Assembly (NCBI GenBank): GCA_035439445.1
Contig: DAORKG010000018.1
Location: 5,907 to 69,906 of the forward strand
Reading direction: 5' to 3'
Length of the DNA: 64,000 bases
Source: UBA4416 sp035439445
Lineage (GTDB): Bacteria > Bacteroidota > Bacteroidia > B-17B0 > Aurantibacillaceae
Below are positions 9,057 to 17,477 of the stretch, piece after piece. Both the position numbers and the translations under genes were made by a program. Position 1 is the first letter of the stretch, and the number at the start of each line of letters is the position of its first letter. Below the pieces are notes generated by a model. It ran no database searches. It was given only the letters and a program-made list of their open reading frames with translations, and was not told the DNA's origin.

Positions 9057-10190
9057 TTATTCTTCCGATTTGTTTTTTAGCTGCATTAATAGTGAGTAAG
9101 CTCCCTTAGTAACTATTTGCTCGTTAGAGATATCTTTTCCGTCAATTGTGCTAATTTCAGAAAAGCCATTTTCAGTTCCTCCTTTTTTTATTTCTGTTAA
9201 ATCATATTTGCGATTCCCTTTAGCAATGAAAATGTAATCTTTTCCTTCGTGACTAACAATTGCATCATCATTTATTGCTAATGCATTTTTTTGTTTTATT
9301 TCAATTTCGGCATTCATATACATACCTGGTAATAATGTTTTATCATAATCTTCGAAATGACAGTGTACTTCCGCTCCTCTGTCAGCCGATAAATCCTGAC
9401 TGATTAGAATTATTTCGCAAAGATGTTTTTTGTCTGGTTGATTATTGTTGTAGGCTAATAGTTTCTGTCCGATAGATAATTTATCTAAATCTTTTTCAAA
9501 CACGGTTAGATTTAAATGAATGTCTTCCGGATTAATCAATTCAAATAATACATCAGATGGGTTAACATATTTACCTATGTTTACATTTACTTTGGAGACA
9601 AATCCATCAATAGAAGAATACACATTAATGCTTCGTGATAAATTTGATTCGTTTAGTGTTTCAGGATTGATATTAATTAATCGTAATTTTTCAGATAAAG
9701 CACTTAACGAAATTTTTTGCGTTTTGTATTCCATTTCTGTTTGTTGAAAAACCTTATCGCTGCTTGCTTTACTTTGGTTTAATTCTTTTTGGCGGTTGTA
9801 TTCGTTTTCAGCAAAATTTAATTTTGACTTAATCGTTAAATATTCTTGTTGTAGCTGAATATATTGTTGGTCTTCCATGTTAGCGATTATTTCGCCTTTT
9901 TTCACATGCATGCCAGGTAATAATTTGGTTGATTTTAAAAATCCTCCAAATGGAGTACTTACCGAAACCATATTTTGCGGCGGTACATCAATTTTACCGT
10001 TTAGTTTTAAAACACTGGAAATTTCTTTTTTCTCTAATTTACCTAATTCAATACCGGCACTTTTATGTTGAGCCTCAGTTAAATCAACTGTAGTTTCAAT
10101 TGTTTCTTGAGATGAATTTGTTTCTTCTGTTTTATTTCCACATGATGAAAACAAAGAAATAACAAAAATAATGAAGAATATATTTTTCAT
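9057..10190 (-). CDS. RND efflux periplasmic adaptor (CusB/CzcB-like) lipoprotein
   Basis: A 377-aa membrane fusion protein with signal MKNIFFIIFVISLFSSC, where Cys17 is the probable lipidation site. The lipoyl-like hairpin is seen as VSTPFGGFLKSTKLLPGMHVKKGEIIANMED (about 76-106). A long alpha-hairpin rich in Gln/Glu/Lys follows (about 108-165), then the beta-barrel and membrane-proximal domains with LLPGMYMNAEIE. It links the inner-membrane pump to the outer-membrane channel. It follows the CusA-TolC gene after 6 bases. Substrate is probably a divalent or monovalent metal, inferred from the pump subfamily. Confidence 0.92.
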   Translation of the reverse strand: MKNIFFIIFVISLFSSCGNKTEETNSSQETIETTVDLTEAQHKSAGIELGKLEKKEISSVLKLNGKIDVPPQNMVSVSTPFGGFLKSTKLLPGMHVKKGEIIANMEDQQYIQLQQEYLTIKSKLNFAENEYNRQKELNQSKASSDKVFQQTEMEYKTQKISLSALSEKLRLININPETLNESNLSRSINVYSSIDGFVSKVNVNIGKYVNPSDVLFELINPEDIHLNLTVFEKDLDKLSIGQKLLAYNNNQPDKKHLCEIILISQDLSADRGAEVHCHFEDYDKTLLPGMYMNAEIEIKQKNALAINDDAIVSHEGKDYIFIAKGNRKYDLTEIKKGGTENGFSEISTIDGKDISNEQIVTKGAYSLLMQLKNKSEE

Positions 10191-10196
10191 AATGGT

Positions 10197-13100
10197 TTAT
10201 TTAGTGATTAAATAATTGATTTGAATGATTGTTTCGTTTAAAATTTTAACTACATCTAAATAGTTTGATTGGATTGATATTGCCTGATTGGTAAGTAGAA
10301 CCCATTCTAGATAATTGATTTCACCGTTAATAAATTGCTTATTGGCTGTTTCAATAATAAGTTTAGCATTTTTTAAAGCCGTAGCTTCATAATATTTAAC
10401 AGTTTCTGCATGAGTTTGGTACCTTTTTAACAGACTTTGATATTGGTTTTGTAACAAGTTTTTTTCTAACTGATAGTTAATGTCCGAAATATTCTGATTG
10501 ATTTTAGCAGCATTGATTTTTGCTTTTTGAGAACCAAAAAATAAAGGAATTCCTAAACCAACTTGTACGGATTGAAAACGAGAGGAGTAGTTATATGTAA
10601 TATTATCTGAGCCAGTTCCTTTCATTGTCATGTTATTATATCCTAAATTTATATCTGGTAAGAATTTTGATTTTTCTAGTTTTCTATTTATTCCAGATAT
10701 CTTTTTTTGCTGCTCCATTATTTTTAAATACGGATGTTGGTTTACTATACTACTATCCAAACTAATTGCCAGTTCTAATTTTGGATTTGTTTCAGTTGGA
10801 ATATATCTAGTTACAGAGTTTAATAATAAATCAAACTGTAATTGAGTAATTTCTATATCCTGTTGCAATTGCTTTAACTGAATAGCTATTTCTCCTCGTT
10901 GAGATTCGGCAGTTGTCTTTTCTAAAACATTACTTTCTCCTTTTGTAAAACGTAATTTAGCTTTGTCTAAAAATGCAGCGTATATACTGTCATTTTTTAA
11001 GAGTAAATGTTCTTTGTTTTTTAAGTAGAGGTAGGTATAGAAAATCTCTCTCACTAGTTTTTTTGTATCTGCTTCTTTTAAAGCAACACTTAATACAGAT
11101 GATTTCCATTCTTCATTTAATAATCGTTTTTGATTTATGTATACAGTAGGGAAATTGAAGGACTGATTTACACTTAAACGATTATCGTAAAATGCACTAT
11201 TGATTTGTCCGTATTCAGCCATCATATTTGTTTGAGGAATGGAGGCGGCTGTTTTTATTATTTTTTTCTGATAATCAGATTTCAGCTTTTCATTTTTGAT
11301 TGATGAATTATTTTTTAAAGCTGTATCAATAGCGGCTTGCAAATTAATAGGAAATTGTGCTTTAGCTTGCAATGAGAAAAAACCTAATATTAATGTAACT
11401 ACTAAAGTTGAATTTGCCTTCGTCTTTACTTTCACTCCCTTTTCGAAAAGGATATACAAAATCGGTAAAACAAATAACGTTAAGAAAGTAGCAATCATTA
11501 ATCCTCCAATCACAACTGTAGCTAAAGGACGTTGCACTTCGGCACCGGCACCATTACTAATTGCCATTGGTAAAAATCCTAATGAAGCTACAAAGGCTGT
11601 CATCATAACCGGACGCAAACGAACTTTAGTTCCCATTAACACAATGCGTTGTATGTTTTTTAATCCTTCTTTTTTGAGTCGGTTAAATTCGGCAATTAAT
11701 ACAATACCATTTAAAACGGCAACTCCAAATAAGGCAATAAAACCAACTCCTGCACTAATACTAAAAGGCATACCTCTTAATGCTAAAAAGAAAATACCAC
11801 CAATAGCTGATAAAGGAATGGCAGAGTAGATTAGTAATCCATGTTTCACTGAATTAAAAGCAAAAAATAATAAAATAAAAATCATTACTAGAGAAACTGG
11901 AACAGCAATCATTAAACGTTGTTTGGCAGCGTTTAAATTTTCAAAGGCACCACCGTATGTTACATAATAGCCAGATGGAAATTTGATAGAAGCATCCACT
12001 TTTTGTTGTAATTCATTGACGACACTTTGCACATCTCTGCCTCTCACATTAAAACCAACCACAATTCTACGCTTCGCATCTTCACGTTGTATTTGATTTG
12101 GTCCGTTTTTAATATTCACATTTGCTAATTGATACAATGGTATTTGAGTTCCTAGAGGAGTAGGGATGAGAATGTTTTGTATGTCATCTAAGTTTTTACG
12201 TTTATTTGTATGTAAACGTACTACTAAATCAAAACGCTTTTCGCCTTCAAATACAAGGCCTGAACTTTGTCCTGCAAATGCAGTATTTACAATTTTATTG
12301 ACATCTTCAATTGTTAAATTGTATTGAGCTATAACAGATCTGTTATAGTCAATAATTATTTCAGGCATACCGGTAACGGGTTCCACATATAAATTTTTTG
12401 CACCTTCAACATGATTGACAATTTCACCTAGTTTTTTAGCATACGCAGAGAGTGTATCTAGGTTTTCTCCAAATATTTTACAAACCACATCTTGTTTTGC
12501 CCCAGTCATTAATTCGTTAAAGCGCATTTGAACAGGGAATTGAAAACTAGTTGTTACACCGGGAACATCAGCTACTGCTTTACCCATTTTTTCGGCTAAT
12601 TCAGGAAAAGTTTCTGCAGATGTCCACTCTTTTTTGTCTTTTAAAATAACCATCATATCGGCTGCTTCCATTGGCATAGGGTCAGTTGGTACTTCGCCAC
12701 TACCAATTTTAGTAACCACTTTAATCACTTCCGGAAACTGAGTTTTTAAAATATGCGCTGTCTTTTGAGTGTTATCAATAGTAGTTTTAATACTACTTCC
12801 TGTTAATACTCTTGTTTCAACTGCAAAATCACCTTCTTCAAGGGCTGGTATAAACTCACCGCCTAAAAATGTTAATGTTATTACAGCTGAAACAAACATT
12901 AGTACTACAGTTGTGATCACAATTTTTGGATAACGTAACACTTTTGCTAAAGTGTTTTGATATCCCTTTTCTACCCATATCATCAATTTATCTGAAATGT
13001 TAGGAGAGTGCTTTGTTTTTTTACTTAAGAATAAAGCACTCATCATTGGTATATAAGTTAATGATAAAACAAAGGCGCCTAATAAAGCAAAAGCAACAGT

Positions 13101-14546
13101 TTGAGCCATTGGTTTAAACATTTTCCCTTCAATACCTTGTAAAGTAAATATTGGTAAATAAACAACTAAAATGATGATTTGACCAAATACCGCACTATTC
13201 ATCATTTTACTTGCGGAGTGATTGACTTCATTATCCATTTGCTCTTGATTTAATTGAGCGATATGTTTGAATTTTTTGCCATGAGAAAGTTGATGCATGA
13301 CAGCTTCAACAATTATGACAGCTCCATCTACAATTAAACCAAAATCCAATGCGCCTAAGCTCATTAGGTTACCGCTTACACCAAAAGTGTTCATTAATAT
13401 AATTGCAAATAACATAGCTAGTGGAATAACTGAAGCTACCAAAAGCCCAGCCCTGAAATTTCCAAGGAACAGAACCAAAACAAAAATGACAATTAACGCA
13501 CCTTCTAATAAGTTCTGTTCTACAGTTCCGATGGCATTATTAACCATTTTAGTTCTATCCAAGAATGGTTCAATAACAACACCTTCCGGTAATGTTTTTT
13601 GGATTTGAGCAACTCTGTCTTTCACGTTTTTGATTACATCGCTGCTATTTGCTCCCTTTAACATCATCACAACTGCACCTGATACTTCTCCTTTATCATT
13701 ATAGCACATGGCACCATAACGTGTTGCATGTCCAATTTTCACATCTGCAACATCTCTAATAAATAAAGGCGTTCCATCATCTGTAGCTTTAATAGCAATA
13801 TTATTAATATCATCTTCACTACCAATTAATCCTTCACTTCTTATGAATAAAACAGTTGGTCCTTTTTCGATATAAGTACCCCCAGTGTTTTGATTGTTTT
13901 TTTCGAGAGCATTAAAAACATCATGAATAGTTATATTATAGGATTGTAGCTTATTGGGATTGACCGCTATTTCATATTGCTTTAATTTTCCACCAAAGCT
14001 GCTCACTTCTGCCACACCTTTTACTCCGAGTAATTGACGTCTTACGAGCCAGTCTTGTATAGTACGAAGAGACGTTTCGTCATATTTGTTTTCATAACCT
14101 TCTTTTGCTCTAACAACGTATTGGTATATTTCACCTAAACCAGTTGAAACCGGACCAAGCTCTGGGTTTCCAATGCCTTGTGGGATTTGTGATTTAACGT
14201 TTTGTAAACGTTCCGCAACCTGTTGTCTTGCCCAATAAATATCAGTCTCGTCATTAAATACTATTGTAACTAGAGATAAGCCGAAGCGAGAGAAACTTCG
14301 AATTTCTTTTAAACCGGATATGTTATTGTTTGCTTGTTCTATTGGAAATGTCACTAAGCGTTCAATATCAGTAGCACCAAATGATGGCGCCACTGTAATA
14401 ACTTGTACCTGGTTGTTTGTAATGTCTGGAACAGCATCTATAGGTAACTTGGTTATCTCGTATGTTCCATAACCAATAAGGGCAATAATAAATAGCCCTA
14501 TAATGAGTTTGTTTTTGATTGAAAAATCAATGATTTTATTTAGCAT
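10197..14546 (-). CDS. CusA/CzcA heavy-metal RND pump fused to a TolC-like outer-membrane channel protein
   Basis: 1449 aa, against about 1040 for an ordinary CusA. Residues 1 to about 1045 are a heavy-metal RND pump: LPIDAVPDITNNQVQV at the N-terminus and DFGLIVDGAVIIVEAV in the proton-relay helix, with the conserved Asp, Asp and Glu present. From about 1055 a hydrophobic signal-like stretch ending LQAKAQ leads into a TolC/OMF domain (LQAAIDTALKNNSSIKNEKL onward) to the C-terminus. The operon is therefore pump plus channel in one chain, then the adaptor. Fusions of this type occur across Bacteroidota. Either the chain is cleaved after the Ala-Gln site or it spans the periplasm. I see no frame disruption at the joint. 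Confidence 0.93.
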   Translation of the reverse strand: MLNKIIDFSIKNKLIIGLFIIALIGYGTYEITKLPIDAVPDITNNQVQVITVAPSFGATDIERLVTFPIEQANNNISGLKEIRSFSRFGLSLVTIVFNDETDIYWARQQVAERLQNVKSQIPQGIGNPELGPVSTGLGEIYQYVVRAKEGYENKYDETSLRTIQDWLVRRQLLGVKGVAEVSSFGGKLKQYEIAVNPNKLQSYNITIHDVFNALEKNNQNTGGTYIEKGPTVLFIRSEGLIGSEDDINNIAIKATDDGTPLFIRDVADVKIGHATRYGAMCYNDKGEVSGAVVMMLKGANSSDVIKNVKDRVAQIQKTLPEGVVIEPFLDRTKMVNNAIGTVEQNLLEGALIVIFVLVLFLGNFRAGLLVASVIPLAMLFAIILMNTFGVSGNLMSLGALDFGLIVDGAVIIVEAVMHQLSHGKKFKHIAQLNQEQMDNEVNHSASKMMNSAVFGQIIILVVYLPIFTLQGIEGKMFKPMAQTVAFALLGAFVLSLTYIPMMSALFLSKKTKHSPNISDKLMIWVEKGYQNTLAKVLRYPKIVITTVVLMFVSAVITLTFLGGEFIPALEEGDFAVETRVLTGSSIKTTIDNTQKTAHILKTQFPEVIKVVTKIGSGEVPTDPMPMEAADMMVILKDKKEWTSAETFPELAEKMGKAVADVPGVTTSFQFPVQMRFNELMTGAKQDVVCKIFGENLDTLSAYAKKLGEIVNHVEGAKNLYVEPVTGMPEIIIDYNRSVIAQYNLTIEDVNKIVNTAFAGQSSGLVFEGEKRFDLVVRLHTNKRKNLDDIQNILIPTPLGTQIPLYQLANVNIKNGPNQIQREDAKRRIVVGFNVRGRDVQSVVNELQQKVDASIKFPSGYYVTYGGAFENLNAAKQRLMIAVPVSLVMIFILLFFAFNSVKHGLLIYSAIPLSAIGGIFFLALRGMPFSISAGVGFIALFGVAVLNGIVLIAEFNRLKKEGLKNIQRIVLMGTKVRLRPVMMTAFVASLGFLPMAISNGAGAEVQRPLATVVIGGLMIATFLTLFVLPILYILFEKGVKVKTKANSTLVVTLILGFFSLQAKAQFPINLQAAIDTALKNNSSIKNEKLKSDYQKKIIKTAASIPQTNMMAEYGQINSAFYDNRLSVNQSFNFPTVYINQKRLLNEEWKSSVLSVALKEADTKKLVREIFYTYLYLKNKEHLLLKNDSIYAAFLDKAKLRFTKGESNVLEKTTAESQRGEIAIQLKQLQQDIEITQLQFDLLLNSVTRYIPTETNPKLELAISLDSSIVNQHPYLKIMEQQKKISGINRKLEKSKFLPDINLGYNNMTMKGTGSDNITYNYSSRFQSVQVGLGIPLFFGSQKAKINAAKINQNISDINYQLEKNLLQNQYQSLLKRYQTHAETVKYYEATALKNAKLIIETANKQFINGEINYLEWVLLTNQAISIQSNYLDVVKILNETIIQINYLITK

Positions 14547-14639
14547 AATGTTGTTGTTAATTTTTATTTGATAGGAAACACATCAAAAACCATAGACATA
14601 TATTAATTGCCCGTATGATTTTTGAAAATCAAAAATTAA

Positions 14640-15029
14640 TTAGCAAGATTTTGGCGGTTGCCAGATAGAAGATAAATAAGCAGAGCTTATGAAATCTGAA
14701 GAATAGGTATTGTAAATTTTAGATTCAATAGGGGCTGATTTAATAGCTAATTGAACACTATTAAAAGGATTAAAGCCTATATTAGTAATGTTACCTCCAT
14801 CATGATTGGATTTGAATGGTAACTGCATATCTTTTGTTTTATCTCCATCACCATCATCTGATGAAGTATAGTGTTGTATCAAGAAATCAATCAGAGTGGT
14901 TGTTTTATCTTCAAATTGGTGTTCTTTAAAATGCGCCACAAGATTAGGTAACTTGAATAACTCATGCAGTTCTGTAGCAGAAACTACATAAATAGATAAA
15001 AATAATATGGCTATTAGTTTTTTCAACAA
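14640..15029 (-). CDS. Small exported protein heading the metal efflux operon
   Basis: 129 aa with an N-terminal hydrophobic signal (LKKLIAILFLSIYVVSAT). The mature part has ELHELFKLPNLVAHFKEH, an acidic patch SSDDGDGDKTKDMQLPF and a C-terminal WQPPKSC. No domain is recognised. Similar short His/Asp-containing proteins sit ahead of CusA-TolC genes in related genomes, so a periplasmic metal-binding or accessory role is plausible but inferred. No ATG is available in frame; the start is TTG at 15029 or the next TTG at 15026. It lies 93 bases upstream of the pump gene, same strand. Confidence 0.7.
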   Translation of the reverse strand: MLKKLIAILFLSIYVVSATELHELFKLPNLVAHFKEHQFEDKTTTLIDFLIQHYTSSDDGDGDKTKDMQLPFKSNHDGGNITNIGFNPFNSVQLAIKSAPIESKIYNTYSSDFISSAYLSSIWQPPKSC

Positions 15030-15031
15030 AA

Positions 15032-15061
15032 CAAATGTATGAATAAAAAATGAAACATCAA
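15032..15061 (-). promoter_or_regulatory. Predicted promoter of the metal efflux operon
   Basis: On the minus strand TTG (15061-15059) is followed after 19 bases by TACATTTG (15039-15032), a full match to the Bacteroidota TTG-N19-21-TAnnTTTG pattern. The transcript would start within a few bases of the TTG start codon, so the leader is very short or absent. Confidence 0.6.
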
Positions 15062-15101
15062 CTAGTGTATTGGTTCAATAGTTTGGATACTAAAATGTAT
15101 T

Positions 15102-15115
15102 GTAACAAAAGTAAC
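15102..15115. promoter_or_regulatory. GTAAC-N4 dyad, copy 1 (one arm imperfect)
   Basis: GTAAC-AAAA-GTAAC, one mismatch from the GTAAC-N4-GTTAC dyad. Its centre is 29.5 bases upstream of a GACCTTTG -7 box (15138-15145) for the rhodanese operon. It is also about 70 bases upstream of the divergent metal-efflux -7 box. Confidence 0.55.
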
Positions 15116-15171
15116 AGTTAAATAATTTTTTTATAATGACCTTTGCTGAACAATTTTAAATAATAAATAAT

Positions 15172-15429
15172 ATGAAAAATGAAATTATAATAGATGTAAG
15201 AACTGAAGATGAATGGGAAATGGATGGCCATGCAAAATGTTCAGTGAATTATCCTTTGGATATGTTTGATGACAAAATAGAAGAATTAAAAAAATATGAT
15301 AAAATAACATTAGTTTGTCGAAGTGGAGGCAGGGCTGGTGTGGCAAAAAGTATGTTAATTAATGCAGGTTATGATAAGCCAATCGAAAACTTAGGTCCTT
15401 GGCAAAATGTTTCATGTAGTTCAAATTAA
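15172..15429 (+). CDS. Single-domain rhodanese (sulfurtransferase)
   Basis: 85 aa, a cytoplasmic rhodanese module. It begins IIIDVRTEDEWEMDGHA and has the active-site loop VCRSGGRAG, whose Cys (residue 47) carries the persulfide. The C-terminus NLGPWQNVSCSS adds another Cys. It probably moves sulfane sulfur within the persulfide pathway of this island. It heads a tight operon: the next gene starts 2 bases after its stop. The promoter region holds a GTAAC dyad. Confidence 0.9.
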   Translation: MKNEIIIDVRTEDEWEMDGHAKCSVNYPLDMFDDKIEELKKYDKITLVCRSGGRAGVAKSMLINAGYDKPIENLGPWQNVSCSSN

Positions 15430-15431
15430 AT

Positions 15432-15671
15432 ATGAGAGATTTGAGTTCATGGTCTTTCATGCGAATACTTAGGTTAGTAGCTGGAGTTTTTGCTATAGTG
15501 CAGGCGTTTATTACTGTGGATATAGTATTAGGTGTTTTAGGTTTAATAGTAGGAGGAATGGCACTATTGAACATGGGATGCTGTGGTAATGGCGCATGTA
15601 ATACCAGTTATAAAAAAGTAAATCAAAATTCAAAAACTATAGATGTTGATTATGAAGAGGTTGTTACATAA
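15432..15671 (+). CDS. DUF2892-like small membrane protein
   Basis: 79 aa with two hydrophobic helices (FMRILRLVAGVFAIVQAF and VLGLIVGGMALLNM), then GCCGNGACN, a cluster of three cysteines, and a charged tail. It resembles the membrane portion of YgaP-type rhodaneses and other DUF2892 proteins. It follows the rhodanese gene after 2 bases, so the two probably act as split partners in sulfane-sulfur handling or transport at the inner membrane. Confidence 0.75.
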   Translation: MRDLSSWSFMRILRLVAGVFAIVQAFITVDIVLGVLGLIVGGMALLNMGCCGNGACNTSYKKVNQNSKTIDVDYEEVVT

Positions 15672-15861
15672 GCATAAACTTATAATCATTGGAGTAATAG
15701 CAGGCGCTATTGCAGGATATATGTATTTTTATTTTGTAGGATGCGCCAGCGGAACTTGTGCCATCACGTCTAGCCCTATAAATAGTACATTGTATTTTGC
15801 TTTATTAGGTGGGCTTGTAATGAATATATTAAAACCTGAGCCTAAAAAAGAAATTAAATAA
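15652..15861 (+). CDS. DUF6132 family membrane protein
   Basis: 69 aa from ATG 15652, overlapping the previous gene by 20 bases. An in-frame ATG at 15643 would add three residues. Two membrane segments (IIIGVIAGAIAGYMYFYFVG and LYFALLGGLVMNIL) flank CASGTCAITSSPINS, a conserved two-cysteine periplasmic or membrane loop typical of DUF6132. Function is unknown; its place between rhodanese genes suggests transport of, or electron transfer to, reduced sulfur compounds. Confidence 0.78.
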   Translation: MKRLLHKHKLIIIGVIAGAIAGYMYFYFVGCASGTCAITSSPINSTLYFALLGGLVMNILKPEPKKEIK

Positions 15862-15892
15862 TTATTAATTGAGATAAATTTTTTAAATAAAA

Positions 15893-16600
15893 ATGAAAAA
15901 GCAATATTTTATACTATTACTAATTTTTATTATGTCTATAAGTTCATGTACAAATGGACAAAATTCGAAATTTAGTTTGTCTGCAACAGAGTTTGACGCT
16001 CAGTTAAAAAGTAATTCAACTGCACCTGTTGTGGATGTTAGAACACCAGATGAATTTTCGAAAGGGCATTTACAAAATGCCTTAAATATTGATTGGAATG
16101 GAAATACTTTTGATGCAGAAATTGCCAAATTAGATAAATCGAAACCCGTATTTGTGTATTGTTTAAGTGGTGGCAGAAGCGGTCAGGCAGCTGCAAAAAT
16201 GAGAGCTGATGGCTTTAAAGAAGTATATGAATTACAAGGTGGTATTATGAAATGGAGAGGTGCAAATTTACCTGAAACAACTAGTACTGCGATACTGTCT
16301 ATGGGAATGAGTAAACAACATTACGATTCATTATTGATATCTGATAAATTTGTGTTAATTGATTTTTATGCTGACTGGTGCGCACCATGTAAAAAAATGA
16401 AACCTTATTTAGAGGAAATTACTCATCAGATGGATAGTACAGTAAAAGTAGTTAGGATTAATGCAGATGATAATAAACCTTTGATGAAAGATTTAGCTAT
16501 TGATGAATTACCTACTTTATTGATTTATAAAAAAGGAATTGTGACATGGCGTCATTCGGGCTATATTTCTAAAGAAGATGTTTTAAAACAGCTTAAGTAA
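15893..16600 (+). CDS. Rhodanese-thioredoxin fusion lipoprotein
   Basis: 235 aa. The signal MKKQYFILLLIFIMSISSC has a lipobox with Cys19. The rhodanese domain (about 28-125) has PVVDVRTPDEFSKGHL and the active loop YCLSGGRSGQ, with a catalytic Cys. The thioredoxin domain (about 135-235) has DFYADWCAPCKKMKPYL with the WCxxC pair and a cis-Pro in DELPTLLIY. It is anchored in a membrane facing the periplasm, where it could pass sulfane sulfur or reduce persulfides and disulfides. It is the last gene of the operon that starts at 15172. A GTAAC dyad overlaps its stop codon. Confidence 0.9.
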   Translation: MKKQYFILLLIFIMSISSCTNGQNSKFSLSATEFDAQLKSNSTAPVVDVRTPDEFSKGHLQNALNIDWNGNTFDAEIAKLDKSKPVFVYCLSGGRSGQAAAKMRADGFKEVYELQGGIMKWRGANLPETTSTAILSMGMSKQHYDSLLISDKFVLIDFYADWCAPCKKMKPYLEEITHQMDSTVKVVRINADDNKPLMKDLAIDELPTLLIYKKGIVTWRHSGYISKEDVLKQLK

Positions 16601-16612
16601 CAATTGTTACTT
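16595..16612. promoter_or_regulatory. GTAAC-N4-GTTAC dyad, copy 2 (18-bp perfect palindrome)
   Basis: AAGTAACAA and its exact complement, centred at 16603.5. The centre is 29.5 bases upstream of TACTTTTA (16633-16640), the likely -7 box for the gene at 16673. TTTG at 16611-16614 is a possible -33 element. Confidence 0.7.
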
Positions 16613-16672
16613 TGTTTTAATAAAATACTAATTACTTTTACTTCATAAATTAATAACCAAAAAATATATATT

Positions 16673-16879
16673 ATGAAAAAGAACATGGGAAACATCGATA
16701 GAATTATAAGAATATTAGTTGCAATTGTTATTGCTGTATTATTCTTTACAAATGTTATTTCCGGAACATTAGGACTTGTACTTTTAGTATTAGCAGGTGT
16801 ATTTGTATTAACCAGTTTAATTAGTTTTTGTCCGTTATATACTTTGGTTGGTATTAATACATGCCCTAAGGATAAATAA
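16673..16879 (+). CDS. DUF2892 family inner-membrane protein
   Basis: 68 aa. NMGNIDRIIRILVAIV at the start, two helices, and the C-terminal signature FCPLYTLVGINTC are the usual DUF2892 features, with two cysteines in the CPLY...NTC motif. This domain is often fused to or encoded with rhodaneses (as in YgaP) and may help move sulfur species across the membrane. It has its own predicted promoter and a GTAAC dyad, and ends at a strong terminator. Confidence 0.88.
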   Translation: MKKNMGNIDRIIRILVAIVIAVLFFTNVISGTLGLVLLVLAGVFVLTSLISFCPLYTLVGINTCPKDK

Positions 16880-16900
16880 ATATCATTTTTTAAAATTCAT

Positions 16901-16932
16901 AAAAAAGCCTCTAAATTTTAGAGGCTTTTTTA
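16901..16932. terminator. Bidirectional terminator
   Basis: AAAAAAGCCTCTAAA pairs with TTTAGAGGCTTTTTT, with T/A tracts on both sides. It lies between convergent genes. Confidence 0.88.
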
Positions 16933-16940
16933 TTTTTTGA

Positions 16941-17336
16941 TTAATCTATCCATTTTGGATTTCGTCTGTCGCTTGCTGAGTCTTTTATTTTTATATGATA
17001 AAACGATTTCAGTTTATCAGCCAGAGCAAAAATTTCTTCTTTGTCTTTGCTTTCATGAACAATTAGTTTTCGGTTTTTGTTATAAACTAAACTCAATTGA
17101 TAAACCGCTCCATGACCATCTTCAAAATCTTCGGGTACACATCCTTCACATTTGATATAAAGCGTTTTAAATAACAAAATATAATCGAATTTTGGTGTTT
17201 TTTTCCACGAACCCGATGTCATTCCCAAAACACTTTCATATGTTTTATACAAACCTTTATCTAAATCAAGTTGTGTCCCCATTTTTCTGAAGAAATTAGA
17301 ACTGGCTCTTTTTCCATCTATCATTTGAGTTTCCAT
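16941..17336 (-). CDS. Unknown 131-aa protein in the sulfur island
   Basis: No recognised domain. A soluble protein with no signal or membrane segment; it has IKCEGCVPEDFEDG, with a CxxC pair near residue 63, and a C-terminal helix LADKLKSFYHIKIKD. It is divergent from the 238-aa membrane-protein gene, and one GTAAC dyad lies between them. TAACTTTA (17353-17360 on the minus strand) is a possible -7 box 30.5 bases from the dyad centre. That places it in the same predicted regulon as the rhodaneses. Confidence 0.65.
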   Translation of the reverse strand: METQMIDGKRASSNFFRKMGTQLDLDKGLYKTYESVLGMTSGSWKKTPKFDYILLFKTLYIKCEGCVPEDFEDGHGAVYQLSLVYNKNRKLIVHESKDKEEIFALADKLKSFYHIKIKDSASDRRNPKWID

Positions 17337-17383
17337 AATGTTTATTTTTAAGTAAAGTTACATTATCAATTATCTATTTAGCG

Positions 17384-17397
17384 GTAACAATAGTTAC
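17384..17397. promoter_or_regulatory. GTAAC-N4-GTTAC dyad, copy 3, between divergent genes
   Basis: GTAAC-AATA-GTTAC with perfect arms, centred at 17390.5. It is 59.5 bases upstream of TACCTTTA (17450-17457) for the rightward gene and about 30.5 bases from the leftward -7 box. Confidence 0.7.
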
Positions 17398-17477
17398 ATA
17401 AACAATTGCTTAACATAAATTGTTATGTAATTGTAATTTTGATTTTATTTACCTTTACATGACTAATCTTATTTGAA

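Noticed and set aside
11296..11829. 177-aa rightward open frame inside the CusA-TolC gene
   Set aside because: It is antisense to a well-supported pump domain and has no signal, motif or promoter of its own; its Pro/Lys/Ile-rich composition is that expected from the reverse of RND membrane codons.
15030..15171. Heavy-metal riboswitch or MerR site between the cus operon and rhodanese operon
   Set aside because: I found only promoter boxes and the GTAAC dyad; no MerR-type spacing or riboswitch fold could be supported.
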